From CAWVSB01 sp036960375 (GTDB lineage Bacteria > Pseudomonadota > Gammaproteobacteria > Pseudomonadales > CAWVSB01): a DNA stretch of 64,000 nt. The position numbers and the translations under genes are program-made. Below are positions 26,027 to 34,386 of this stretch, piece by piece. Numbering within the stretch: position 1 is the stretch's first letter; every line of letters begins with the position of its first letter. The stretch lies in the NCBI GenBank assembly GCA_036960375.1, contig JBALVY010000001.1:496001-560000 (forward strand), written 5' to 3'. The notes under the pieces are model-generated. The model ran no database searches and had not been told where the DNA came from. It was given only the letters and a program-made list of their open reading frames with translations.

Positions 26027-27583
26027 ATGCTAGAAAATGCCATTCGCAATATAGTCATTGTTGGTGGGGGTACGGCCGGCTGGATGACGGCGGCGGCCAT
26101 GAGCCATTTCTTCGGCAATCTGCCGGTTCGCATTAGCCTGATCGAATCTGATCAAATTGGCACGGTGGGAGTCGGTGAGGCTACACTGCCGCATTTGCGA
26201 TTCTTTAATCAAATGCTGGGCATTGATGAAAATGATTTTATGCGCAAAACTCAAGCCACGTATAAATTGGGTAATGAATTTGTCAATTGGGGCAGGCAGG
26301 GCGATGCCTATATGCACCCGTTTGGCAATTTTCGCTTTCCAGAAGAAGATATCGATTTTCACCAGTTATGGTTAAAACAGCGCCAGGGCGGAGATGCTCA
26401 TTCTATCGGAGAGTATTCTCTTGCTGTGGCCGCTGCAAAGCGCGGGCGTTTTAGTTATCCTGCGCAAGACCCAGGCTCTTTACTCTCTACGTTTTCTTAT
26501 GCTTTCCATTTAGACGCGAGTCTCTATGCGCGTTATTTGCGAGACTATTCAGAGAGCAAGGGTGTCACCCGAATTGAAGGAAAAGTGACAGACGTTACGC
26601 AACAAGGGAGTAATGGTTTTATAGAATCGGTAACACTGGAATCTGGCGACGTGGTCGCCGGTGAGCTGTTTATTGATTGTTCTGGTTTTAGTGGTCTACT
26701 AATTGAAAAAACACTGAAAACCGGTTTTGAAGATTGGAGTCACTGGCTTCCGTGCGATCGCGCGGTGGCGATTCCCTGCGAAAGTGCCGGAAATATGCCG
26801 CCCTATACCCGTGCAACGGCTCGGGAAGCTGGATGGCAGTGGCGTATTCCGCTGCAACACCGCATGGGCAATGGCCATGTCTATAGCAGCGGATTTATCG
26901 CCGACGACAAGGCGGCAAATATTCTTTTAGAAAACCTCGACGGTGAGCCGCTCGCTGAGCCTGCATTTCTTCGCTTCAACACTGGCAAGCGAAAGCAGTG
27001 CTGGAATAAAAACTGCGTGGCGATTGGTCTGTCTGGTGGATTCTTGGAGCCGCTAGAATCAACCAGCATCTATCTCATTCAAATTGCCATCATGAAGCTG
27101 AGGGAATTTTTCCCTGATGTACATTTTGCGGCCGCTGGGCGAAATGAGTTTAATCGCTTAATAGATATGGAATACGAGCGTGTGAAGGATTTTTTAATTC
27201 TGCACTACCACGCCACCGAAAGAACTGATTCAGAGTTCTGGAATTATTGTCGAACTATGTCTATACCTGACTCTTTGCAGAGCAAGATGGCCTTGTTCCG
27301 AGAGCAAGGCCATATCGTAGAGTATCAGGATGGTCTGTTTTCCAAACCTAGCTGGGTGGCGGTTTATCTGGGTCAGGGAGTTATTCCCAAGTATACAGAG
27401 CGTCGTGCTGATGCACTTTCCGCGGCTGAGCTGCACCAACAACTTGACGCCCTGAGAGCATCGGTAAGCCAAGCCGCTGAGTCCATGCCGGCACACGCAG
27501 AGCAGTTGGCAAAACATTGTGCTCCGGGAACACAATATCAGGCACCCAGAGCGTCGATGAGTCTGTATGGGTCAAGACAGTGA
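26027..27583 (+). CDS. Flavin-dependent halogenase family protein 1 (tryptophan halogenase-like)
   Basis: 518 residues from the ATG at 26027; an in-frame ATG at 25958 would add 23 residues without a better ribosome site. The FAD-binding start is VIVGGGTAGW. Other family marks are GVGEATLPHL; the catalytic lysine of halogenases in ATYKLGNEFVNW (Lys 80); WQWRIPLQ, the halogenase WxWxIP motif that blocks monooxygenase activity; and GFLEPLESTSI with the glutamate that pairs with the lysine. By family knowledge it would make hypohalous acid from FADH2, oxygen and bromide or chloride, and halogenate an electron-rich ring. No flavin reductase gene is visible nearby. The partner substrate is unknown. 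It is the first of three family members in a row after the TonB receptor. Confidence 0.9.
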   Translation: MLENAIRNIVIVGGGTAGWMTAAAMSHFFGNLPVRISLIESDQIGTVGVGEATLPHLRFFNQMLGIDENDFMRKTQATYKLGNEFVNWGRQGDAYMHPFGNFRFPEEDIDFHQLWLKQRQGGDAHSIGEYSLAVAAAKRGRFSYPAQDPGSLLSTFSYAFHLDASLYARYLRDYSESKGVTRIEGKVTDVTQQGSNGFIESVTLESGDVVAGELFIDCSGFSGLLIEKTLKTGFEDWSHWLPCDRAVAIPCESAGNMPPYTRATAREAGWQWRIPLQHRMGNGHVYSSGFIADDKAANILLENLDGEPLAEPAFLRFNTGKRKQCWNKNCVAIGLSGGFLEPLESTSIYLIQIAIMKLREFFPDVHFAAAGRNEFNRLIDMEYERVKDFLILHYHATERTDSEFWNYCRTMSIPDSLQSKMALFREQGHIVEYQDGLFSKPSWVAVYLGQGVIPKYTERRADALSAAELHQQLDALRASVSQAAESMPAHAEQLAKHCAPGTQYQAPRASMSLYGSRQ

Positions 27584-29115
27584 ACGAGGAACGTCTAAAC
27601 AGTATAGTTATCCTGGGTGGCGGAGTCGCAGGTTGGTCGGCCGCCGCAGCATTGACTACGCACCTGCAAGGCCTTGGTATTGGTGTCAGTATTATTGATA
27701 GCACGGCGGAGCCGGTAGCGGGTGCCTCGGTTGTGCCTGCCCTGCCGCGGCTTCATCAGTTGCTGGGCATAGAAGAAAAGAAATTGATGAAGGCCTGCTC
27801 TGGTACGTTTCAGCTGGCCACACATTATGTTGATTGGCATAACGCCGGACATGACTTCTTTCTCGGTAATGGTGAATACGGTGCCCGAATTGGTACGGTA
27901 GACTTCAATCAATTTGTGACTTACCAGCGTAAGCAGGGCAGTGATCTACGTTATGAAAGCTTTTCAGTGGCGGCGATAGCGGGCGCTCTGGGTCGTTTTT
28001 CCCATCCGGCAAGAGATGAAAATAATGTCCTGTCCACTCTCGGTTACACATTGCATATTGATACGCAGGCCTATCAGAGATACCTAAAGAACATCGCAGA
28101 ATCTCTTGGTGTTACCGTAATTGACCGCGACGTAATCGATGTGAGGCTCAATGACAAAAACGGAGCAATAGAGAGCATAGAGTTTAATAGCGGAGAGTCC
28201 GTATCTGCTGATTTGTATGTCGACTGCTCTGGCGCTCAGGCAACCCTAATTGGTGATTCGCTTGGGGTGGGCTATCGTGATTGGTCGGGTATATTACCCT
28301 GTAATCGGATGATGTCTGTTTGCACAGCCGGTGCCCAAAAACCCAAGGCATTGAGTACTCTTGTGGCTAGCGCTCACGGTTGGATCAAACAGATACCTCT
28401 GCGGGATAAAACGGTTTATCAATACCACTATCGTCACCCACTTAGCAGCGATAGCGATGTGGCAGATTCTCTGCAGGAAATCTCCAGGGTGGTAGTGCAA
28501 AGGCCATCAGCGGTAATTCATTTTGATCCCGGCTGTAGAGACCGCTTTTGGCAACATAATTGCGTTGCTCTAGGTGCTGCCGCGGGGTATACAGACAGTT
28601 TGAATCTAGGTGATCTCCATCTGTTGCAGGATGACGTTTTGCGCTTGCTAAAGCTGTTGCCGCAAGGGCTGGAATTTGGTCCAATGGCAGAAGAGTACAA
28701 TCGGCTGGCGACGGAGGTTTACCAGCAAAGCCGCGACTTTCATGCGGCTCATTATTGTGCGCAGAGATATGCACAAAGCGTTCCCTCAAAAGAAAAATCG
28801 ACACAAAAGTTTTGGCCGTATTGTAATTCACTGGAGCGCAGCGAATTGCTTTCTCAGGTAATAGAGTTGTTTATGGCCAGCGGAAAATTGGTGTATATGG
28901 AAGGCGATGTCGTCGAAGAATCGGCCTGGATAGCGCTGCTATACGGGCTTGGGTTTGTGCCTGATGATTACGACACTTTTGTACAGGAGCTGGATGCCAG
29001 ACAGATAAAGACTCACCTGGTTAACATGCAACAAATTATTCAAAAGTCGGCCGAATCGCTGCCGTCGCATGTAGAATATCTTGACAGATATTGCCCGCGC
29101 GGGAGCCCGCAGTGA
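27580..29115 (+). CDS. Halogenase-fold flavoprotein lacking the catalytic residues (pseudo-halogenase)
   Basis: 511 residues from a GTG at 27580 that overlaps the previous stop by four bases (GTGA), implying translational coupling; an ATG at 27517 would reach back into the neighbour. The FAD-binding start IVILGGGVAGW is kept. However, the GVGEATxP motif is replaced by ASVVPALPRL, the catalytic lysine position is Gln (GTFQLATHYVDW, Gln 78), WxWxIP is reduced to GWIKQIPL, and the EPLESTSI motif is replaced by GYTDSLNLGDLHLL. The reading frame is intact over full length, so it is not a decaying pseudogene. It might bind flavin or partner with its neighbours, but should not be a halogenase by the known mechanism. 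Confidence 0.85.
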   Translation: MNEERLNSIVILGGGVAGWSAAAALTTHLQGLGIGVSIIDSTAEPVAGASVVPALPRLHQLLGIEEKKLMKACSGTFQLATHYVDWHNAGHDFFLGNGEYGARIGTVDFNQFVTYQRKQGSDLRYESFSVAAIAGALGRFSHPARDENNVLSTLGYTLHIDTQAYQRYLKNIAESLGVTVIDRDVIDVRLNDKNGAIESIEFNSGESVSADLYVDCSGAQATLIGDSLGVGYRDWSGILPCNRMMSVCTAGAQKPKALSTLVASAHGWIKQIPLRDKTVYQYHYRHPLSSDSDVADSLQEISRVVVQRPSAVIHFDPGCRDRFWQHNCVALGAAAGYTDSLNLGDLHLLQDDVLRLLKLLPQGLEFGPMAEEYNRLATEVYQQSRDFHAAHYCAQRYAQSVPSKEKSTQKFWPYCNSLERSELLSQVIELFMASGKLVYMEGDVVEESAWIALLYGLGFVPDDYDTFVQELDARQIKTHLVNMQQIIQKSAESLPSHVEYLDRYCPRGSPQ

Positions 29116-29149
29116 GAAAAAATATAACGAAAGTAAATAGGAGTTAGAT

Positions 29150-30655
29150 ATGTCCGACAACCGAATTCGCGACGTAATTATAGTCGGTGGCGGCACTGCA
29201 GGCTGGATGGCTGCGGCTGCAATTTCGAAGATTCTGGGTGAAAGTTATTGCAATATTCGCCTGATCGAGTCGGAGGAGATCGGCACTGTTGGTGTCGGCG
29301 AAGCCACCATTCCCCAGCTCTCGCTGTTTAACAAAATGCTGGGTATTGATGAAGATGACTTCGTCAAGAAAACCAACGGAACCTTCAAGTTGGGCATTGA
29401 GTTTGTCGACTGGAAACAGATAGGACAAAGTTATATCCACCCCTTTGGCTCCTATGGCGCCAATATAGATTCCATCGAGTTCCACCATTACTGGTTGAAG
29501 TGTTTTAACGAAGGCAAGGTGCCGGATCTGGAGAGGTTTTCGCTCGCGGCAGTGGCGGCACCACAGGGGAAATTTATGCGCTCCAATAATGTCCCCAATT
29601 CACCTCTCTCTGAAATTGCTTACGCCTTTCATTTTGATGCCAGCCTCTATGCGGCCTATCTTCGAGAGTTGGCCGAGAAACGAGGCGTTATTAGAACCGA
29701 AGGTAAGGTTGGCGCTGTTAATCTGCGCAGCACCGATGGATTTATTGAATCCGTTACTATGGATAATGGCGAAGTCATTGAGGGTGATTTGTTTATTGAT
29801 TGTTCGGGTTTCAGAGGGTTGTTGATAGAGCAAGCGTTGAATACCGGCTATGTGGATTGGAGCCATTGGTTGCCCTGCGACAGTGCGTTGGCAGTGCCTT
29901 GCGAAAGTACTGGAGAGCTTAAACCCTATACGCGTTCTACCGCTAGGCCCGCCGGTTGGCAGTGGCGTATTCCCCTGCAAAACCGCATTGGTAACGGCCA
30001 TGTCTATAGCAGTAAATACATGAGTGACGATGAGGCCAAGTCTATCTTGATGGAAAACCTTGATGGTGCGCCCTTGGGCGAACCTCGACAACTAAGATTC
30101 AAAACAGGTCATCGACGAAAATTCTGGAATAAAAACTGTGTTGCTATTGGACTATCCAGCGGTTTTATGGAGCCTTTGGAATCAACTAGTATTCATCTTA
30201 TACAGTCAGGCATAGCGAGATTAATGACTCTGTTTCCGAGTCGTGAATTTAACCAGACCGATATTGACCTTTATAATACCAAGGCCTTAAAGGAATTTGA
30301 GCGGATTCGTGATTTTTTGATACTGCACTATAACGCAACAGAAAGAGATGACTCCGATTTTTGGAATTACTGCAGACAGATGGAAGTGCCTGAACATCTG
30401 AAGGCAAAACTCACATTGTATAAAGAGACTGGCAGGGTTTTCCGTGAAGACAATGAGCTGTTTAACGAAACCTCCTGGCTGGCCGTTATGCATGGTCAGG
30501 GTATTACGACAAAGCGCTATCATCCCTTGGTCGATGTAATGGCACCGGAAGAAATTGAGCGACGTCTTATGCATATCCACGATGTGATAGAACGGTCGGT
30601 GGAGACCATGCCCTCTCAGGAACAATTTATAGCGAATAATTGTGCGGCAAAGTAG
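29150..30655 (+). CDS. Flavin-dependent halogenase family protein 3
   Basis: 501 residues. ATG at 29150 with AGGAG about nine bases before it. It has all family residues: VIIVGGGTAGW, GTVGVGEATIPQL, the catalytic Lys 80 in GTFKLGIEFVDW, WQWRIPLQNRIGNGHVYSS and GFMEPLESTSI. It is much more similar to halogenase 1 than to the degenerate gene between them, so the array did not arise by simple stepwise duplication from the middle gene. It is in the same operon as the GH5 gene 40 bp downstream. Substrate unknown. Confidence 0.9.
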   Translation: MSDNRIRDVIIVGGGTAGWMAAAAISKILGESYCNIRLIESEEIGTVGVGEATIPQLSLFNKMLGIDEDDFVKKTNGTFKLGIEFVDWKQIGQSYIHPFGSYGANIDSIEFHHYWLKCFNEGKVPDLERFSLAAVAAPQGKFMRSNNVPNSPLSEIAYAFHFDASLYAAYLRELAEKRGVIRTEGKVGAVNLRSTDGFIESVTMDNGEVIEGDLFIDCSGFRGLLIEQALNTGYVDWSHWLPCDSALAVPCESTGELKPYTRSTARPAGWQWRIPLQNRIGNGHVYSSKYMSDDEAKSILMENLDGAPLGEPRQLRFKTGHRRKFWNKNCVAIGLSSGFMEPLESTSIHLIQSGIARLMTLFPSREFNQTDIDLYNTKALKEFERIRDFLILHYNATERDDSDFWNYCRQMEVPEHLKAKLTLYKETGRVFREDNELFNETSWLAVMHGQGITTKRYHPLVDVMAPEEIERRLMHIHDVIERSVETMPSQEQFIANNCAAK

Positions 30656-30695
30656 ATGTGCCGCCCAGACTTCTCTGAATCTCAGTGACGGAGTT

Positions 30696-31733
30696 ATGAA
30701 TATGGAAAATACTGTTAGTCGTATTGACGCAAAAAAAGCGCTGCAGGCTGTTGCCGTTGCCCTTATTTTTATTATGTCTTTGGGTGTCAAGGCCACCGTC
30801 ACTCCCGTTGAGCAGCATGGTCAGCTGTCAATATTAGACGGCCAGCTTGTCGGTTCCAACAGTCAGAAAGTATCCCTGGCCGGGCCCAGTCTATTCTGGA
30901 GTAATAATGGCTGGCCCGGTGCCAAGTACTACACAGCGCAGACGGTGGAATTTTTCGCTACTCAGTGGAATGCCTCCATTATTCGAGCCGCCATGGCGGC
31001 CCAGGGCGAGGGCAGTTATCTGACCGACCCTGAAGACAATAGAAGGCGTGTTGAAACGGTAGTGGATGCAGCTATCGATAATGGTATCTATGTCATTATC
31101 GACTGGCATTCGCACCACGCCGAACAGAATGTCGATAGGGCCGTGGCGTTTTTTACCGCGATGGCAGCAAAGTATGGCCAGTCGCCCAATGTAATTTACG
31201 AGATTTACAACGAGCCGTTAAGAGAAACTGATTGGCATACGGTGATTAAGCCGTATTCCCAGAAGCTTATCGCCGCCATACGGGCCATCGACTCCGACAA
31301 TATTATTTTGGTGGGAACTCAGTCGTGGTCACAAGACGTGGATCTTGCAGCGCAAGATCCACTCAAAGAGGTGGACAATATCGCTTACAGTCTTCACTTT
31401 TACGCGGGCACGCACAAGGCAGATCTTCGGGAAAAAGCACAAGTCGCGCTGGATGCAGGTTTAGCTCTTTTTGTCTCTGAATGGGGTACGGTAGATGCCA
31501 CAGGTGACGGTGACATTGATCGAGAAAGTACAGAGCAATGGCTGGAGTTTATGCGCGACAACAGTCTCTCGCACTGTACCTGGTCTGTGGTCAATAAAAA
31601 TGAAAAGTCTGCGATACTGAAGCCGAAAACTGTTTCAGGCGCGCCATGGAAGCAAGACGATCTGACCGAGAATGGGCTCTATCTAAAAGAGATTATTAGC
31701 CAGTGGTCTGCAGAGGTCTCTATCATTGAGTAA
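30696..31733 (+). CDS. GH5 endo-beta-1,4-glucanase, secreted
   Basis: 345 residues from the ATG at 30696, which has GACGGAG upstream; a more distal in-frame start overlaps the halogenase stop. A signal peptide (core about 17-32) is followed by a single GH5 catalytic domain of the GH5_2 type. It shows FWSNNGWPGAKYYTAQTV, VIIDWHSHHAE, the acid/base Glu in EIYNEP (about E173), the HFYAGTH strand and the nucleophile Glu in FVSEWGT (about E262). No carbohydrate-binding module is attached. It should cut cellulose-like or mixed-linkage beta-glucan chains. It lies at the end of the TonB receptor 1/halogenase cluster, directly tying that cluster to glucan use. Confidence 0.92.
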   Translation: MNMENTVSRIDAKKALQAVAVALIFIMSLGVKATVTPVEQHGQLSILDGQLVGSNSQKVSLAGPSLFWSNNGWPGAKYYTAQTVEFFATQWNASIIRAAMAAQGEGSYLTDPEDNRRRVETVVDAAIDNGIYVIIDWHSHHAEQNVDRAVAFFTAMAAKYGQSPNVIYEIYNEPLRETDWHTVIKPYSQKLIAAIRAIDSDNIILVGTQSWSQDVDLAAQDPLKEVDNIAYSLHFYAGTHKADLREKAQVALDAGLALFVSEWGTVDATGDGDIDRESTEQWLEFMRDNSLSHCTWSVVNKNEKSAILKPKTVSGAPWKQDDLTENGLYLKEIISQWSAEVSIIE

Positions 31734-31747
31734 TGATGAATCGGATG

Positions 31748-32146
31748 TTACTGATCTGAATTGAGCCGTTCCAGCACGGCCAGTGCCAGGGCTTCGTCGT
31801 CTTCTTCACTTAGGCCGCTGATGCCAATAGCACCGACTATTTTGTTGTTATTACGAATGGGCACGCCGCCCGCAATGCCGGTTATTCGACTGTCAGTCCA
31901 ATAGCCCATGTCCTTGCCTGTTTCCTTTGCCCATTGACCCAATGAGCTGGTATTTTGACGATCACGGGCTGAAGTATAGGCTTTGTTGCGCGCTAGCACA
32001 CCGGCATGAAAGGGACAGTCATCGGTTTTGGCAAAACTGACTAACTCGCCATGTTCGTCAACGATAGCGACAGATATATTGACCTGCTGTTGCTCTGCTA
32101 AAGAAAGCGCTGTAGTAACCAGAAAGAGGGCGGTAGTTAAGGTCAT
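31748..32146 (-). CDS. GlcG/HbpS-like small protein, probably exported
   Basis: 132 residues. The N-terminus (about 1-17) is hydrophobic and may be a signal peptide. The rest is a GlcG/HbpS domain (PF03928): VSIVDEHG-like start (SVAIVDEHGELVSFAKTDD), ARNKAYTSA, ITGIAGGVPI and VGAIGISGLSEEDDEALA. Family members bind haem or small molecules and often accompany oxidoreductases; some are exported. It converges with the GH5 gene, with 14 bp between stops, and is downstream of the aldo/keto reductase on the same strand (88 bp gap). Role here unknown. Confidence 0.82.
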   Translation of the reverse strand: MTLTTALFLVTTALSLAEQQQVNISVAIVDEHGELVSFAKTDDCPFHAGVLARNKAYTSARDRQNTSSLGQWAKETGKDMGYWTDSRITGIAGGVPIRNNNKIVGAIGISGLSEEDDEALALAVLERLNSDQ

Positions 32147-32234
32147 GATGTCTTCTTCGTTTCAGTGTAAAGAGGTCGTGTAGTCCGGAATTACTGAGCT
32201 CTACATCTATGGGCTTGGAAAGGGTATTCGCTAA

Positions 32235-33212
32235 CTATGGCAGCTCTCGTCCTCGTGCGCTTACCCACAGAGCGTACAAATGCTCACGGCTCACCTTGAT
32301 GTCACTAGCTTGGGCACAAGCTTTTATACGCTCGATGTTAGTCGTGCCAATGACGGGTTGAATATTAGCCGGATGGCTCATCAGCCAATTGACAACAATG
32401 GCTTCTTTGCTGGTCTGGTATTCCGCGGCAAGTTGTGCAACCAGTTCCGCGGTCTTTTGGATATGTACGGCTTCGGTACTAACATCCCGGCCAGAGAACA
32501 AACCTTGGCACAGGCTGCCCCAGGCTTGTATCTGTATATTGTTTTGTCGGCAATGTTCAATGGTGCCTGAGCCAAAGTTTACGGCGGGGTGACCTGAGTT
32601 GCCGGAGGTGACGCATTCTTCTAGCCAGGGTTGATGAGACAGACTTAGCTCGATCTGGTTCACCACGATGGGTTGTGACATTGACGACTGCAAAAACGCC
32701 ATGTGATGCTGGTGCATATTGGATACACCGAAGTTTTTGACCTTGCCCGCCGCTTCCAGTTCGTTAAAGGCCTCAGCAACTAACTCGGGTTCAATTAGCG
32801 GATCAGGCCTGTGTAGCATCAGTAGATCCAATTGTTCAATGTGTAAACGTGTCAGAATGTTGTCAACTGAGTGTAAGATCCATTCCGGAGAGCAGTCGTA
32901 ACGTTTGGGCCCTTTCTCGTCCGCAAACCTGATTCCGCATTTCGATTGAATAGCGATTTGGTCGCGCAGTCCGGGTCGTTGTTTTAATACCTCGCCGAAA
33001 ACTTTTTCAGCCTTGCCTCGAGAGTAGATGTCTGCATGATCAATGAGGGTTATTCCTGATTCGATAGCTGTGTCTAATGCCTCATGGGCCTGTTTGATAG
33101 CCTCAGAGGTGATATCGATTTTGTTCCAATCTCCGCCCAAACCCATGCAGCCATATATAATAGGGCTGTTATTGCGAATATGTTTGGATAGAGGATATTT
33201 ACTAATATTCAT
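32235..33212 (-). CDS. Aldo/keto reductase (YdhF-like)
   Basis: 325 residues, a TIM-barrel NADPH-dependent reductase. The catalytic tetrad is visible: Asp and Tyr in IDHADIYSRGKAE, Lys in IQSKCGIRF, and His in LMLHRPD. The GTTNIERI segment near the C-terminus binds the cofactor phosphate. The overall pattern (IIYGCMGLGGDWN) fits the YdhF subgroup of oxidoreductases. Element D lies upstream, which groups it with the uronan genes. It might reduce an aldehyde sugar intermediate; no substrate can be read from sequence. Confidence 0.88.
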   Translation of the reverse strand: MNISKYPLSKHIRNNSPIIYGCMGLGGDWNKIDITSEAIKQAHEALDTAIESGITLIDHADIYSRGKAEKVFGEVLKQRPGLRDQIAIQSKCGIRFADEKGPKRYDCSPEWILHSVDNILTRLHIEQLDLLMLHRPDPLIEPELVAEAFNELEAAGKVKNFGVSNMHQHHMAFLQSSMSQPIVVNQIELSLSHQPWLEECVTSGNSGHPAVNFGSGTIEHCRQNNIQIQAWGSLCQGLFSGRDVSTEAVHIQKTAELVAQLAAEYQTSKEAIVVNWLMSHPANIQPVIGTTNIERIKACAQASDIKVSREHLYALWVSARGRELP

Positions 33213-33290
33213 TTGCGTCCTGACTGGGATATTTCCCGTATTATTGTTGTGATGATAAATTCATAGTTATTCTCACTCATAAAGATGTTG

Positions 33291-33333
33291 AATAAAATAT
33301 GACAAAAACGAAATCATTGCGTGTTATAAAATT
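33291..33333 (-). promoter_or_regulatory. Conserved 41-bp regulatory element, copy D (upstream of the aldo/keto reductase)
   Basis: In gene direction: TTTATAACACGCAATGATTT then CGTTTTTGTCATATTTTATTC. TTTATA, CAATGA, TTTTTGTCATATT agree with copies A and E. It ends about 79 bp before the reductase ATG. Confidence 0.68.
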
Positions 33334-33402
33334 CAATGGCGGAAGGAAAATATTACGGAGAAATTCGGAGAGCGTGGAGCGGGAGTGAATGAGCGGGTGC
33401 TA

Positions 33403-33440
33403 TAAAAAATAATTGAAGCAGGGCGCTAAACTCCCTGCTT
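33403..33440 (-). terminator. Probable terminator of the SDR gene
   Basis: An 8-bp perfect stem (AAGCAGGG 33416-33423, CCCTGCTT 33433-33440) lies 12 bp after the SDR stop. On the minus strand a run of six T begins five bases after the stem. Confidence 0.6.
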
Positions 33441-33451
33441 AAAAGTAGAGT

Positions 33452-34147
33452 TTAATCTACATAATCTTGTGCATTATATTGCGTGCCGCTACCTTGGTCT
33501 TTTTCCAGGAGAGCGGGAACAAGAGCCCCAGGGATCACTGAGTCAGGGTCACCCGTGGCGTCTTCACCACCAAGGTCAGTTCTAAGCCAGCCAGGATCTA
33601 GCAGGTTCATCAATACATTGGTGCCGCTTAGAGTCGGTATCATATCGCGGACGTATCTATCTAGCGCGGCTTTGGAACAACTATAAGTCATGAGTTCCGG
33701 TTGATCGGCAATACCAGAGGTCAGGTTGATAATACGTCCCCAATCGCGCTCCAACATGGCAGGAAGAAATGCATCACATAACTTCGCTGGAGCAATGCAG
33801 TTAACCATGAAGCTTCTTCTGTATTCGTCAACCGTAGGTTCAAATATTGGTTGGTAGGTGGTCATTATGGCCGCATTGTTATACAGAATATCGAGGTGAT
33901 TGTTGGTGATCGTTTTCACCTCCTCAATTAGGCGGCTAAGCTCGGATTCTGAATCGAGTTCCGCGGCAACCGCATATACCTCGTATCCAGAGGATTTCAA
34001 TTCTTGGAATAGCTCTTTGGTGTTTTCCAGCTTTCGGGAATGAAGAATCACTTTACAGCCCTTTTCGGCCAGCGCCTTGGCTGTCCGTTGTCCTACTCCG
34101 CGACTGGCTCCTGTCACCAGCGCCCACTTTTCTTGTATATCTAACAT
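33452..34147 (-). CDS. Short-chain dehydrogenase/reductase
   Basis: 231 residues from the ATG at 34147, which has GGGAG upstream; a longer frame to 34213 adds an unlikely N-terminus. It shows a Rossmann fold with the cofactor motif TGASRGVG, the NNAAIM strand, the catalytic Ser in NLTSGIA, and Tyr and Lys in YSCSKAA. The C-terminal region PGWLRTDLGGEDA is typical of classical SDRs. It is divergent from the LysR regulator, and element E lies between them. It differs clearly from KduD at 35290. Substrate unknown; a sugar or uronate derivative is likely from context. Confidence 0.88.
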   Translation of the reverse strand: MLDIQEKWALVTGASRGVGQRTAKALAEKGCKVILHSRKLENTKELFQELKSSGYEVYAVAAELDSESELSRLIEEVKTITNNHLDILYNNAAIMTTYQPIFEPTVDEYRRSFMVNCIAPAKLCDAFLPAMLERDWGRIINLTSGIADQPELMTYSCSKAALDRYVRDMIPTLSGTNVLMNLLDPGWLRTDLGGEDATGDPDSVIPGALVPALLEKDQGSGTQYNAQDYVD

Positions 34148-34317
34148 CGTTTTATACTCCCAGTATGTCCTGACGCACTCATTGTCACCCCACTGAATGC
34201 TTGCGGGCAACAATCCGTGAGAATTGCGCGGTATATTTCAGTCATCGGTTTAGCTTGAAATAGCCTACCGCATTAAAGCGTTAGCTAAGCTGTTAGACAT
34301 TTTTCACTAAATCATTG

Positions 34318-34361
34318 CAAATTGAAATATGACTAAATAGAATTCATTGTTCCCTATAAAG
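34318..34361 (-). promoter_or_regulatory. Conserved 41-bp regulatory element, copy E (between SDR and LysR)
   Basis: In SDR direction: TTTATAGGGAACAATGAATT then CTATTTAGTCATATTTCAATT. Together with the 22 bp beyond it (to 34296) it is nearly identical to the region of copy A. Its right edge is only 25 bp from the LysR start, and it is 171 bp from the SDR start, so it may serve both genes. Confidence 0.8.
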
Positions 34362-34386
34362 AACAATAACAGTATAGAGAATTCTC

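Noticed and set aside
27517..27579. An upstream ATG for the second halogenase-family gene
   Set aside because: It lies inside the previous gene; the GTG at 27580 overlaps the stop by four bases and gives a normal family N-terminus.
25958..30655. The halogenase-family genes as tryptophan 7-halogenases for antibiotic synthesis
   Set aside because: No biosynthetic partner genes (oxidases, NRPS, PKS) are nearby; context is sugar uptake, so a specific tryptophan activity is not supported.
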